NCBI GenBank assembly: GCA_949825045.1
Contig: OX463824.1
Location: forward strand, 27,064,001-27,128,000
DNA: 64,000 nt
DNA from: Argyresthia goedartella
Taxonomy: Eukaryota; Arthropoda; Insecta; Lepidoptera; Argyresthiidae
Direction of reading: 5' to 3'
The notes under the pieces are model-generated. The model did no database searches. It was not told the DNA's origin and saw only the letters and a list, made by a program, of their open reading frames with translations. Shown here piece by piece: positions 23,300-34,622 of this stretch (position 1 is the stretch's first letter; each line of letters opens with the position of its first letter). The position numbers and the translations under genes are program-made.

Positions 23300-23440
23300 T
23301 ATAAAAGCAATTTATAACAATATTTTTAACTGTGTACAATTCTTGTGTACTTACCTCTTATTTGTACCTATCCACTTACTTATGCAATATGGATCCTTGT
23401 GTTCCGAAATAAACGTTTATGAATTGAATTGAATAAATGT
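23300..23440 (+). mobile_element. LINE 3' end with (GAATT)n-type tail
   Basis: Ends 'ccgaaataaacgtttatg' followed by 'aattgaattgaataaa', a polyadenylation-like signal plus a short tandem tail. Only the 3' UTR is left. Confidence 0.5.
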
Positions 23441-23794
23441 ATTTGCCTGATTATAAAAGTTAATGTTTATCAGTGTGTGGCTATCCGAAGCATCTGTGAG
23501 TCAAACCGCAGTGTGATATTATTTGACGCTTTGCTGAAATTAACCATAACCGCATATCATTAAATTAGCGGGTTAAATTAGTGACGTCACTGAGAGCAGC
23601 GCTCTGCTGATGCTATTGAGATGAGTATTTATAGGCGTTTTGGCGCAATATGTTCAGGATGACACTGAAAGAAAACTACACGTCTTTTAAGTGGTCATCA
23701 AGGGCATAATTTTGAACAACTTTCACTATGAAACTTCCTATAACTGTGGGTATAGCAGAGCCCTCCTATGAGGATGTTTGTGTGTGGATTCTAC

Positions 23795-23960
23795 ATGTCC
23801 ATTCATAATTCTTTATTGCACACACACGTATTAAATTTAAAAGGTTACATTAGGAGAAATCATATGTACAAAGGCGCAAATGTACAAATCATATGTACAA
23901 CATGTTTGTTTATGTGCTCTTTATTTAGTTAAATAGTGGTCAAATGTAGAAAAGAGACAT
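23795..23960 (-). mobile_element. LINE 3' end, minus strand, tentative
   Basis: On the minus strand the sequence runs to 'gtgcaataaagaattatgaa', the look of a LINE 3' terminus; 'acaaatcatatgtac'-like words are duplicated within it. No coding part remains. Confidence 0.35.
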
Positions 23961-26339
23961 AAACTACGTTTTATTAGCAAATTATCTATTTACAGAAAGA
24001 TAAATAAATTTAGAATTTTAATTTGAATATCTGAATCCAAAGATAAGTCTCGTAAAGAAAATACGAATAGATTTATCATCCTATAATTCCCCAAAGATCG
24101 TATCGCAGCAAATTCTGCTACACCTAAACCCGTTTATAGTTTCAGTAACCTTATAACTCTCCCGAAACGAACCTAACGACTTGAAAGTATCGTGGGAATA
24201 AACTTATTACACCGCTTTCAGGTTTTGTCGCTCATACAGTTACCAACATTTAAAGTGGATTCGTGCATTGGTTTGATAGATCAGCATATGCTAAACTGCT
24301 ATGCGAAATGCTAATGCAACTTTGCTAAAACTAAAAATCTAGATATCCAATCTATGTACTATTTGGTTGGTTTGCTGCTTAGGTACCGCCTATCAGAAAA
24401 AGAAAAAAGATAGGTGGTCAAGTTTTATTACTGGATAAATACAAGAGAAGTTTCCTTACTTGGTGGCCGGTCCTACCTAAACTTAAAACCAACGTCTCAT
24501 AAACTAACCAACAGTTGCTGGAGGAGTGGTCAAATGTAACAGCCGATTATTCGAAGATTAATTTAATGTCGCTATTTTTGCCGCTGCACGAGATTGGCTG
24601 AAATAAGGTTTTTCGGAAACCAGGCGTAAGCCACTTATCTTAACCAATGCTGTTCAGCAACGGTGAAATGTTTTGGCTTCAGATGAAAAGGATCAACTGT
24701 TGATCTGTCAGGTCGACTTCATTCAGTATCAAGAAGGCGCGATGCGATATCTGTGCTCCTCAAGTTCAGGTAGAACCTCGCATCTGGTTTTCACCTGGCG
24801 TACATGCGGTCAAACAGCAGCCTAGTGGCGGCCGACAAACTCCTGGCTTTTAGACGGGGTTTAGTTCGCGCTACTCCTTGCTAGCCCTTACGGCTACGAT
24901 GACAAAAGAAACAATGGCGGTGGAACACGCCCGGGGCCTGTCTGTGGTCTCGTCTCTTCCCTCGGAGATGCGGAGCTACTGTACATTCGGCTACTCAGCC
25001 TCTTAGCCAGAGAATCAGTTCTACTGAAATTTAGTGACTGCAAAATGGCGAATCCGTCTATTTCAACCACCAAATTGTATACCAACTACTTCGACAAATA
25101 TTCTGGGCTATCCTTTACAGCGGGAGCAGTACAGTATGATCGCTGCTCGCGTGAAAATAATAAAACTTGTTCATTTAAACACCCTACCAAATTCAATACG
25201 GTATTTGACTGCTAGTCAAAAAATATGCTTTTTAAGAACTTCAAAACGGTAATTTTGTTCACGATTTGCATGAAATACTAGCATGTGATGTCATAGTCAA
25301 ATGTTGTCTTTTTAACAGTTTGAGTTTAAAAAATACAACTGCTAATACAACTGAAATATACAATTATGATATTCTCAAACATTTTTGTTGAAATGAGCTT
25401 GAGACCCGTTTTTAGATTTGTTGGACACCTTTTCAAATACCGTATCTATGCGAAATGCCTTCCATCTAACACTCAAATCAATGATAACGTCATTTTTCCA
25501 AACAATAATCGTTACATTCAACAGATATACTGATACTCTGGAACTCCATTATTCAAGAGAGAAAAACTTAGCTAACACGTCAAAAAGGTGCGGTCCAAAT
25601 CTCGCTGTCGCGCTAACACGCACGGATTTAATATCCGAAATTACGGTATATACGTGACATGGTTTGCGTCGAGCTAAGCCCGTACAAACTCACAACCAAC
25701 AAACCCTTTTAAAACATTAGCGCAATCTAAGAAAATATCCAAAATACATTTATTCACACTAAGAAAGTTAAAAGGTTTTAAATCCCTTTGGGCCGGCCGT
25801 TCTTTCAGTCGCAGGTGCAGGAGATTAGTTTCTGTCAAGCTACAAAACTTCTGAAACAGTCGATTGAATTAGTTTCCCATTTCGAGTTTTGTAACCGTTT
25901 CGGGAGCCATTAAATATTTATTTTTTACTTTTGTTAGTTCTGTTCTTTCTGTGTCTTGACTTAGTTACAGCGTTTATTTCGCTATTTAGAACTTTATAGA
26001 TCGCAGGTGTTTTATATTTATTTTATTAACACATTGGCTTAAACTTATTTTTTATTGCCTCGCGATTTTGAAACTTTTGAAATAGTATGAGAGATTACAT
26101 CCTATACAAAGTAAGAGTTCCTTTTAAGGTTCTCTGCCAGCAGGTTAACATAAAATTAAATTATATTGTCAAGCTCATCGGACGAAGATATATATTTCGA
26201 AAATCGGAAAACAGAGAAAAAAAAATCGGAAATCACCTTTATTTATTTGAAAAAGATCGTTTGACGAAGAAATATTTTTTTAGGTGTACAAGAATGACTA
26301 TATTCTAGGAACAATGTGTGATTTTTTTGAAAAAGTCAA
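23961..26339. other. Long stretch without recognised gene
   Basis: Mixed AT-rich DNA. 24700-25000 is GC-richer with short frames on both strands but no family I recognise. Frames of 60-80 codons at 25034-25657 and 26087-26308 show no motif. Confidence 0.4.
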
Positions 26340-26560
26340 TAATCTACTGTCGAAAAAATTATGTGTCATTAGCCGATGGTATATATATGTCGTAGTTATA
26401 TCGTAGAATTTGATTATATCATGGAAAACTACATCATGAAATGGCTGACCAATAATTTCATGATATAGTTAATTATTTCATGAAATAATCAGAAAGGGTT
26501 GAATTTCACGAAAATTAATATTTTTAAAGGCATGCGTATTCAAACTACGTGGTGTTATTT
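26340..26560 (-). mobile_element. MITE family E, copy 1
   Basis: Contains repeated 'atttcatgatatagttaatt' and 'atttcatgaaataatc' modules. Its reverse complement matches 60490-60690 in order: 'acaccacgtagt', then 'ccctttctgat', then 'catgaaataattaactat'. The edges are not sharp. Confidence 0.65.
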
Positions 26561-26699
26561 CTATCATACATGTTGGCCTAATTAGTTATATTCCTCTAGT
26601 AGTTATATCATACATGTTGACCTAATCAATTATCATCATCATAATAAGTTATAGTTTTAGTTTATCGCGGGCTACTTTTCCGCAACTCGACGTCTTAAA

Positions 26700-26990
26700 T
26701 TTGCGCCTATTTTGCGTGATGTGGATTGGGGGCACTACTCCTGCCAACCCAACTCCTGTAGGAAGCCTAGCAAACCCTTGATGCTGCCGAAAACTTCTTG
26801 GAGCGACCTCGGCGTCCCGAGGTGTGTTGACCGGTAGATGGCCATGCCGGAACATTCCAGCAGGACGTGGGTGGCTGTCTTCTCCACCTCCATGCAGGCT
26901 CTGTACAGGGGCTATCCGTAACACCTAGAGTGTGTACGTGTTTGTTAAGCAAAGCGTGCCCAGTCATCGCTCAAGTTACCAAGTGAAGCT
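26700..26990 (-). pseudogene. Jockey-clade LINE, ORF2 C-terminal Cys/His fragment
   Basis: Minus-strand frames give 'MTGHALLNKHVHTLGVTD', then (after a frame change) 'CRACMEVEKTATHVLLEC', 'YRSTHLGTPRSLQEVFG' and 'IKGLLGFLQELGW'. This is the usual C-terminal segment of Jockey-type ORF2 (CxxC...H...C, 'HVLLECPG'). Two frameshifts are needed to link the pieces. The RT is absent, consistent with 5' truncation. Confidence 0.72.
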
Positions 26991-27164
26991 GTGGCCACTT
27001 GAGCTTCAGAAGCTTACGCGATAACCCGGGTCTGATCATGGGGAGGGCCTATGTGGATTACTTGCAGGTATCCAAGGTTGACCATCAACGTTAGTGAGTT
27101 ACTTTTGTGTGTTGTCGTAGGGTTTTCCTCAACCAGCTGAATGGCAGTGGTATTATGGCAGTAT

Positions 27165-27345
27165 ATTATTATATATTTGTTCTGACCCCACACTAGTATA
27201 CCATATGTCTTGGGAACCAGAAACAGCGACGTCGCACACATATAAACATCCAAGACCTGTTTTTTATTTATTCCCAGCCCAATCGAACCCGGGACCTCTC
27301 GCATGGTAGGCAGACCTACAACCGCAGCGCCACAGGGTTGTCGAA
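27165..27345 (-). mobile_element. tRNA-related SINE (family S1)
   Basis: On the minus strand: 'gcctaccatgcgagaggtcc', B box 'cgggttcgatt', then body 'caggtcttggatgtttatat' and 'gacgtcgctgtttctggttc'. It shares head and body with 63240-63440 and 28503-28690. The B box is an internal pol III promoter element. The tRNA fold is not intact, so this is not a tRNA gene. Confidence 0.8.
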
Positions 27346-28502
27346 TTAATCAGTATTATTTTAGGTATCCGTTTCTGTCATATCGAAGTTTATTGAATAT
27401 TTCCACTCGTTTCCGTGCTGTAAACGGGATGTAAGATACCTATTTGTCGCTCGATCTGGAAAAGAACAAGGTGTATTTTGAGAAAGGCAATATTTTACCA
27501 TTGATGGGTTAAATAACATCATCTGATTAACTTTTCACATGGAATAATAGTAATAAAAAAGGACAAAAATCAGATAAGACTGAACGTAATTATTGAGATA
27601 CGGAACAATTATTATAGTGCAGTGTTAAATTGAATTGAATTCAAATGTAAGCGGGTACTGTAGTAGACTTAATTGATCCCGCCTGTTTTTAAATTAATTA
27701 TGAACAAGGTTAAAGCAGACATCTGCGCTCGTAACTACACATAAAAAATGCATTTAATGCCTTTACATACGCGCTAATAATAAACTATAATTAATATACG
27801 AATACGAATGTAAGCGAAAGTGACAGCATTAATTACTTCCACATAAGTAATTAGAGCGCAAACAATGCGCTCGACTCAAACTTAAACAACGTAGCACTAA
27901 ACCACATAGCAATTGTTTAAATATTAACTTTAATTAAAAAGATTTTCAAGCAGTATTTACGAATACATAATATCTACATTTTTAATGCAGGTCCGCAATG
28001 AGTATTTCAGAATTACAGGAATAGATAAAATGATTACATGGAATATTCTTTATTAAATTTCACCGAGAAAAATTCTTCCAATCGCGTTTTCCTTCAGTAA
28101 GAATCTTGATAAAATACTCAATAAACCTCAACCCAAAAATCAAATCTGTAGATGACTTTGTAGCTGAGTAAATGAATTCCAAAAAAAAAAAATTTGTATA
28201 CTCTTAAAGCAGACATCTGCGCTCGTTATTATAGATAGATAAATAAACATGCATTTACCTTCACGCAAATGATAAATAAACTAGCCAAGCTCCCGTACCA
28301 CAAACATAGATATCGCCTCAATTATTCCCGCCATCAGACTAAAGTTTAATTAACTGCGCTAACTCAAATAGTGCACTGCATAGTTCAAACTGTATTAGTG
28401 GAGTTTTTATCAAGAAGGAAGATGAATGGCCCACAGTGGTTGCATTTCTGTTACAGCGTGTATAATTATGAGATAACTTTGCAGGCTGTAACAGAAACGC
28501 GA
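27346..28502. other. AT-rich stretch, nothing coding
   Basis: Two similar phrases 'aagcagacatctgcgctcg' occur at 27713 and 28207 followed by 'catttaatgcc/catttacct...cgc', so 27710-27800 and 28205-28290 are diverged copies of one short repeat. Confidence 0.5.
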
Positions 28503-28690
28503 TCACTGTGATGTTGCGGTTCAAGGCTCTGCTTCCCATGCGAGAGGTTCCGGGTTCAAATCCCGGCAGGGACGAAGAAAGAATCCTCAGATCTTGGATG
28601 TTTTTATAACTGTGACGTCCTTATTTTCTAGCTGCCCTGACACAGGCTAGGGCCAAAAGCAATGTATGTGCGTGTATACAGGGTGTAACA
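28503..28690 (+). mobile_element. tRNA-related SINE (family S1)
   Basis: 'cccatgcgagaggttccggg', 'gttcaaatcccgg' (B box), then 'cagatcttggatgtttttat' and 'gtgacgtcc...tttct', ending with 'aatgtatgtgcgtgtata'. It matches the other S1 copies. Confidence 0.8.
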
Positions 28691-28726
28691 GAAAGATGTG
28701 GTCATATTTTAGGGGGTTGTAAGGGG

Positions 28727-29042
28727 TGTAGCAGTAGTTGGCCAGTGCACTCCTAACTTCTCGCACGTCAGCACGGCCCGGGTTGTCGGAAATTAGAGCC
28801 CAGTGTTATGATGTGAGGAATGGTTTATTTACAGGCTTTGGTATTATTCATAATGATAAAGAATTGCAGTGACCCAACGTGAGAATGGAATCGATAAATT
28901 ATAACTTTACTTCGAAAATATTACAATGATCAGATGCCAAGAGAAAGGTCAAGTCAAAGGTCCCCTGTCAGGCTTTTCTTTCTTTTCCGCTGTCAAGGTA
29001 GCCCGCCTAGCGGCCGTGATTGCAACCTTCTTGCTTACCACA
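28727..29042 (-). mobile_element. Candidate LTR of a Gypsy-type element
   Basis: On the minus strand the sequence downstream of the Gypsy integrase relic contains a purine-rich 'cgtggggagtag' followed by 'tgtggtaagc'. The stretch ends '...actactgctaca' at 28727, giving a 316-bp TG...CA unit where a 3' LTR would be expected. No second LTR was found, and the left end abuts another dispersed repeat ('taacagaaagatgtggtcat'), so the boundary is uncertain. Confidence 0.4.
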
Positions 29043-29165
29043 CTACTCCCCACGGAGACCGTTACTACGAAAAATAGAAGTCTCAGAGACGAACTGTCCT
29101 TCCGCTACGCGTTGTGCGCTGTGGTTGAGGCAAGGTCTTCGGCATATCATCATTGACTATTTGCC

Positions 29166-29990
29166 TTATCGTCTCTTCAGGGGTGTATTGGGTACGGTAT
29201 TCTGTATATCATTTTTGGCTTTCTGCCTTGGAGTCTCTTCAGTGATGGTATATGCAGGCTTGAGTGGACACTGCGGTGGACTTCCCCTTGAAACGTGAAT
29301 GTTTTTTCGCTTCGCTCCAGGACTTCGTATGGTCCGGTATATGCTGGTTGAAGGGCTCCACAAACTGATAGTCTCGTATAAAAAATATTTCGTTGTGGCC
29401 AAATCCTTGAATATGAAGATATTATTGTACGTGTGATGAGATGCGGGGGGTTGGTTGTAGCTTTTATGCGAAAGAGCGTATTATTTGGGTATATTCCGCG
29501 AGATCGTCTTTTGAGTATTGTTGCTGCCTTGGATAATCTCGCCGGGTAATCTCGAAGGTTCGCCATAAACTAATTCTGCGGCCGATGCTCGTGCCTCTTC
29601 CTTGACTGTGCTTCTCATGCCAAGTAGGACTAGGGGTAGCGATTCGGTCCAACTCGCGTTTGCGTGGCATTTGATGGCCGCCTTTAGCTGTCTATGGAAG
29701 CGTTTGATTAGGCCGATTACTTCGATTGCAGCGTGGTATGCAGTCATTTTGCGATGTTAAAATCCTGCCAGTTTGGAAAGATTCTCGAATTAAACGCTTT
29801 CAAACTGGCACCCTCTATCGTTTACAAGGTTACTGGACAGCGAAAATGGGCGAACCAATCCGCCAAGAGTGCCTTGGCTACTGTTTCCGCCGTGATGTCT
29901 GCGATCGGTATTGCTTTAGGCCATCTCGTGATCCTGTCAATGGCAGTGAGGCAATACCGACAACGTCTCCCATTGTAACTAGGATCACAA
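29166..29990 (-). pseudogene. Ty3/Gypsy retrotransposon integrase relic
   Basis: From 29985 downward on the minus strand, with frame changes: '[20 protein letters not shown]' and '[12 protein letters not shown]' (integrase core), then 'RFHRQLKAAIKCHANASWTE', 'PLVLLGMRSTVKEEARASAA' and 'ELVYGEPSRLPGE', then the C-terminal 'LQPAYTGPYEVLERSEKTFT'. These are consecutive pieces of a Gypsy-type integrase, the enzyme that joins cDNA to target DNA. The catalytic Asp/Glu context is partly lost and several frameshifts are present. Gag, protease and RT are missing. Confidence 0.82.
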
Positions 29991-30320
29991 ATAAACATTT
30001 ATGACGATATGCACCTTTAGGAAAGTTGTTAATAATTCTAGGCTCTATGACTTCGCAAAATTTTGTCAGCGTTTTTTGTCATTTTTTTTTGTTGCATCGT
30101 AATTATGAACCTGATGGCATGGTATTATCGCTCATATCCTTTGAAAAGCTCCCAGAAAAAAGTTTCATGTATATCAAGGGGCTGTTAGGGACATCATCTC
30201 CATATGAAGCAGAGACTTTATTAAAAAATAACACTAGCGCCAGTAATGTATATTTAAAATTTCATCATGTATATCCCCAGGACATTGTCAAAACGTTTAA
30301 ATTACTTAACTTAAAAATTA
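29991..30320. other. Unrecognised 99-codon plus-strand frame (30026-30325)
   Basis: A Met-initiated open frame immediately upstream of a truncated LINE. No motif is recognised and codon usage is unremarkable. It could be chance or the trace of another element. Confidence 0.2.
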
Positions 30321-30321
30321 C

Positions 30322-30945
30322 TTAAAAACGAACAGACTCCTTAAGAGAGCTTTTTAAAGAAATTGACATACTAACAGTAGCTAGTCAATTTATTTTCGAA
30401 AATATAAAGTATGTACGCAAGAACATTACAACATTTTCCAAACTTAGCGATAGCTGTAATGTTTACCTAAGAAATAATCACAGACTATGTGCGCCCCGTT
30501 TTAGACTCGCGAAGGTTAGCAATTCTTTCAAGGGTCAGTGCATTCTCTACTACAATAAAATACCTCTGGAGATTTTGAAATTGCCATTTGAGCAATTTAA
30601 AAAGCATGTTAAAGCGACTTTGTCGAAAAAGGGATATTACAATGTTCAAGATTACTTAAATGACAGGACTGTATGGGGTTAATCTGGCTCAACACAGACC
30701 TTGCTGTTAATAATTTTGTAATTATTTATTCCAGCATATTAAATAAAAATAAATCATAATTGTAGTAGTTAAGCACAACCTATTTTTAAAAGAGATCTAA
30801 AAATCAATCTGTGGGAGTTTCTACGCCCTGCTTCTCCCACAGTGGTCCAATGTAGAGAAGAGGCAAAAAATGACGTTTGCTAAGTATATGTAAATATCTA
30901 CAGTAATAAAGTACGTTTGAGTTTGAGTTTGAGTTTGCATGATGC
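30322..30945 (+). mobile_element. 5'-truncated LINE (family L), RT C-terminus and 3' UTR
   Basis: Opens with the ORF2 C-terminal segment 'RTDSLRELFKEIDILTVASQ', continuing '...FENIKYVRKN' and 'YYNKIPLEILKLPFEQFKKH' up to 'YNVQDYLNDRTVWG' and stop near 30680. The 3' UTR and 'acagtaataaag' follow, with tail (GTTTGA)n at about 30910-30937. The C-terminal pattern is that of CR1-group RTs. One of four copies of this 3' end in the window. Confidence 0.85.
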
Positions 30946-32486
30946 TGAATAACTTTTACTTTGGAACAGATTTGATAAAACCAACATTATTTTTCTTATA
31001 TATTTTGACATACAAACATTTTAAGCCGAGCGGCCGGCTGTTTGTTTCTACTGGAGTGAAAAATAAAGTTTGATCTGATCAGCAGCTTATGGCGTAAGTG
31101 GTCTGAGCTATGAACTTCATATAGACTTTTACGTTTGACACCTTGCACCAGCTTCATCTGTCAAATTGGTATCACGCAAGTAGCATCATAATGGAGGCCA
31201 AACCCAAGCTCATTGAATGGAGCCTAGAAGCCTTCGGTGATACCCCGCAATCGATGAAATTGTATGAGCATGAGATGAACCATAGACACACGCTATGAAC
31301 TTCAGTGAGTTACGCCATAAGGCTGCAGTTCTAAATTGGTTCCAGTGACTGTTGTACAGATTGATGTCACTAACCACCCCAAAAAATCTACACCCTGCAT
31401 AATGGGGCATCAGACACTTTGTTCATTAGCCGCTAAAATGACTGCAAATTTTTGAGGGGTCGCGTTGTTGAACTTTATGGCATGGTAATAAAATTCTAAA
31501 CCTTTAAAGGGCATTTGAGTACATGTTCTGGTTCTCCCATAGTACGAAACCAGATAGAATTCCTGACATACACGACATGAGGAGGTAATCCGGCAGACGA
31601 AAAGTCGAAGATAAGGGAAATAGTCAAATTGGGAACTTGTCAATATGGGAATTGGCGCTTGTTGTGATGAGGAAGATTGTCTTAATAGCAACAAGTCGAT
31701 TTTGCACAAAAATTAAAGCTGACGAAATGAGAAGTGGTCAAAATGGGATTTTTTTATTATGGTTTAAAACTTGCCATGATGTGAAGTGGTCTTAATAGAA
31801 TTAAAGGGATAATTTAACTAGGAATATATCATGTATCTACTCGTATAAGTTAGGTCATATAAATGTTACCAGCAATGGCAGAGGAAAATTTTGTAACAGA
31901 AAGGTGTAGTCATATTTAAGGGTTGTAAGGGTTATCATTCTGACCAAATTTCATTAAGAAACCGATTGAATCCGAGCAACTTTATTTTTTGCTCTCAGTA
32001 CATTGTGGGCCGAGCGGTCAGCTGATTTGTATGGAGAAGTTAAAAAAGTTGCTCTGATTAAATAGGTTTCATTGTGAAAATTGTTCGTAATGATACCCCG
32101 AACATCCCTATAAATTATGACTGCATATTTCTATTACAATCTGTATAAATCCAGGACTCTATATATTGCTCGCCCCTGACAGATTTTTACAACAAAATGT
32201 CGAACAAGAATCCATGCCAATTATAACCAAATACTTTATAATGCCGTTTCATATTATTTTTAAGTATCCACACACCACAACCACAGAGGAACCGGACCGC
32301 GTCCGGGACAACAACATCATCTCTCTATATAGAAATCGAAAGTATTATAAGTGATACTTTTGTAACAAATTAATTGTATAGTGAAAGACAAAGTACTTTT
32401 GATTTGGGACCACGACTGTGATTCATAAAAACTATCAACAGACCCAACCAGGAACATAAAATCCTGGTCTGGGCGCTTAATAACTT
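30946..32486. repeat. Degenerate dispersed repeats, no gene
   Basis: 30950-31090 and 31885-32065 share 'gccgagcggycrgctg' and neighbouring words, and 31888-31932 ('gtaacagaaaggtgtagtc') matches 28681-28735 and 51050-51085, so these are copies of one unclassified family. 31440-31510 resembles 20980-21030. 31625-31800 holds loose 'gtcaatatgggaa'-type words like the minisatellite at 57.4 kb. No coding motif was seen. Confidence 0.5.
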
Positions 32487-33110
32487 TATCTACACACGTA
32501 TAATAAACCCTCTTTATTGCGTCTAAAAACTGCACGTTAAGACCAGCATAATGTAAAACTATTTGGTAAAAACTCATTTCTTATCTAAAAATTTGTACAT
32601 TATGTACCATAATGTACCAAAATTTGTCAAATTATGACATTCAAATTTTGAACGCTGACGCCCGCCTGCGTACCGCCCCTAGTTTGTCTGTGAAGTTGGT
32701 ACTACAGAACAAGCTAAACAACTGCAGAGCAATGATCAATGCCACAATGCCGGTCAAACATGCGGTTCCTGAACACATCAAAGAGAGCTTATGATATGTG
32801 TGTAGATTAACTAGTGTATGTAACTGTACATAATTAGGCATTAAAACTCTCGAGTGATATTATTATCTCCACTTACACCCACTCTCGGCAGGTATTATCA
32901 GTATTATCGAGTATTAATGCCCTCCATTATGTAGCAGTCACATAAATATTGAAATATGACTATAAATTAACAATCTAGAGAGCTTATGATATGTAGAGAT
33001 AAAGCAGTGTATGTAACTGTACATAATTAGGCATTAAAATGTTCGTGTGTTGTTATTATGAAACACTCGTATATTAAAGCCTTTCATTATGGAAGTCACA
33101 TTAACTACTA
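32487..33110. mobile_element. MITE family B, copy 1 (with partial second unit)
   Basis: Inner unit 32487-32808 is bounded by 'tatctacacacgtataataa' and, inverted, 'taatctacacacatatcata'. It is followed by an outer arm 'actagtgtatgtaactgtac ... ggcattaaaactctcgagtg', with an inverted partner 'cgagtattaatgccctcc' at 32910-32930. At 32980-33110 a second partial outer arm repeats 'gtgtatgtaactgtacataa'. Other copies are at 48777, 59226 and 63570. No transposase inside. Confidence 0.75.
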
Positions 33111-33345
33111 TTAAATTTTATTATTATGAAATAATCTTCCACTAAATTCAGTACCTGTAGTCGGGTTAACAACAACATACTTTTGGTGGCTTTGCTAGGG
33201 TAGGCAATATAATTTGATGTAAGCCATTCTGCCATTTCATTTTTTCTATTAACCGAGTTTGGAGATTTGGTTATTTGGCTAGAATGACAGCTAGCATTTT
33301 CCATGACTATACAGGTGAGTTCATCTAGATTGGGTAATAACTTAT
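33111..33345 (-). pseudogene. DDE transposase fragment (Tc1/mariner-IS630-like)
   Basis: Minus-strand 82-codon frame with 'LTCIVMENASCHSSQITKSP', 'NRKNEMAEWLTSNYIAYP' and 'KATKSMLLLTRLQ'. This matches the pattern of the middle DDE domain in Tc1/mariner-superfamily proteins, where 'VMDNASYHS' holds the second catalytic Asp, 'RKxxIxEWL' follows, and then 'TKxxLL'. Here the Asp is Glu and the sequence is truncated at both ends, so it is inactive. A cellular DDE-derived gene is less likely because nothing else of it is present. Confidence 0.62.
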
Positions 33346-33749
33346 TCAAAATCTATTTTTTTTTAAATTAACTTTATTCATGGCATCATGGAATTAGCTT
33401 TTTTTCTTTGTCGTTATAAATTAACAAAGCATTCGGGACGAACCCGCTCTTGCCACCACAATGAACAATTATGTAGCGTTTTCCTGTAGCTACAGATTAA
33501 GATACGCCGGGCTCATTTTCGCGGAAATTTTTCGGAAGCCACTTACAGAGACGGATGAGTCCTACTAAAACCGGTCCAATCAGAGTCTACCTAATATGAG
33601 TTTAAATAACAGTCTTGAACTGATCGACCTTCGAAACTAAATTATTAGACTTAGTACAATAAACGGCATAGCCAACAAATAAATTGAGCCCCGAATTGAC
33701 TAATGAGACTAAAACATATCAGAAAAAAGTGAACCTTTACAAAGCTGTG
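33346..33749. other. No feature recognised
   Basis: AT-rich sequence with no readable motif; possible 5' part of the LINE RT relic that follows. Confidence 0.35.
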
Positions 33750-34052
33750 GGTTATGGAGGACTTCAAGGCGTATCAAGACATCCCGTGGCTGAATCGCCC
33801 AAAATACTTCACGCCCCAGTATCGTAGCATCAGTCGCATAATGTCGTCCAAAGGGATCTTAATAGATAATTCACGAAACAGGTCTTCCTCCAAGAAACAG
33901 CATCAAATAGTCGACCAATCAAAGTTGGTGTCTCGCAAAATAGTATTTTGGGTCCAATATTATTTTGTTTGCGGACGATGTATTCGTTTTTTTCAAATTA
34001 AAACGCGGTGATTACGATATTTACGGGATTTACCCATAAAAACAACTACTGG
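33750..34052 (+). pseudogene. LINE RT relic, left half (split by BEL element)
   Basis: Near 33917-33957 the plus strand reads 'KVGVSQNSILGPILF' and, after a frame change and apparent deletion, 'FADDVFVFFKLKRGDYDIYG' (33968-34027). These are the RT motifs PQGS/ILGP and the catalytic FADD box. At 34052 the reading is cut by a complete BEL/Pao element. It resumes in the same frame at 41627 once the insert and one copy of the 5-bp duplication are removed. Confidence 0.8.
34048..34052. repeat. BEL target-site duplication, left (ACTGG)
   Basis: Pentamer directly before the LTR; identical to 41622-41626. Confidence 0.9.
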
Positions 34053-34621
34053 TGATTAATTTCCACGCCTACCGAACGGCGTGGAATCCTGAGGGGGTGG
34101 GCTTTTGCCAGCACGTGAGAGAAAAGTGAGTTGAATGATTTTGTTACTGACCTTTGTCGTCGCAGACCGGAGATCGAAGGCTCGATTCGAGACAGGAATG
34201 CGGGATAGGAGACAGTTTTGGGATAGGATTGGGACCAAACCTTGCCGTCGCTGCCCGACGCTGTCGCCGGCGTGCTGCTGCCGACACGTGGAGTCGCCGT
34301 TCGATACGACGATGTCCAATCAACACGGATCTCTTAACCGCTGACACGAATCTACTTATTTCCCGACGACGTGGTAGATTTACACTCCGACCAGGCCCGA
34401 CGCCTGTATTACAATTGGTACACCGAAATACCATCAATGGCTCATTGCCTGAGCAGACATGTTTGTTCTCCCGACGAGAAAAGAAAAGATAACCTCCAAT
34501 TTTTTCCTCTCGTTGGTACGAGTGACAGCTGCGGTCCGTTTCCGCTTAGTGATGTCCTGATTACTCGCGGTCGATCCGCGCAACAAAAAACCGGTGCGTT
34601 CCGAAGCATAAATATTAAACA
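34053..34621 (-). repeat. BEL 3' LTR
   Basis: Plus-strand start 'tgattaatttccacgcctac', end 'ccgaagcataaatattaaaca', TG...CA. The outer 'ccacgcctaccgaacggcgtgg' forms a hairpin. A near-identical copy is at 41057-41621. Confidence 0.95.
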
Positions 34622-34622
34622 G

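Noticed and set aside
30026..30325. A small host gene of 99 codons.
   Set aside because: No motif, no splice context, and it abuts a truncated LINE; kept only as an unrecognised frame.
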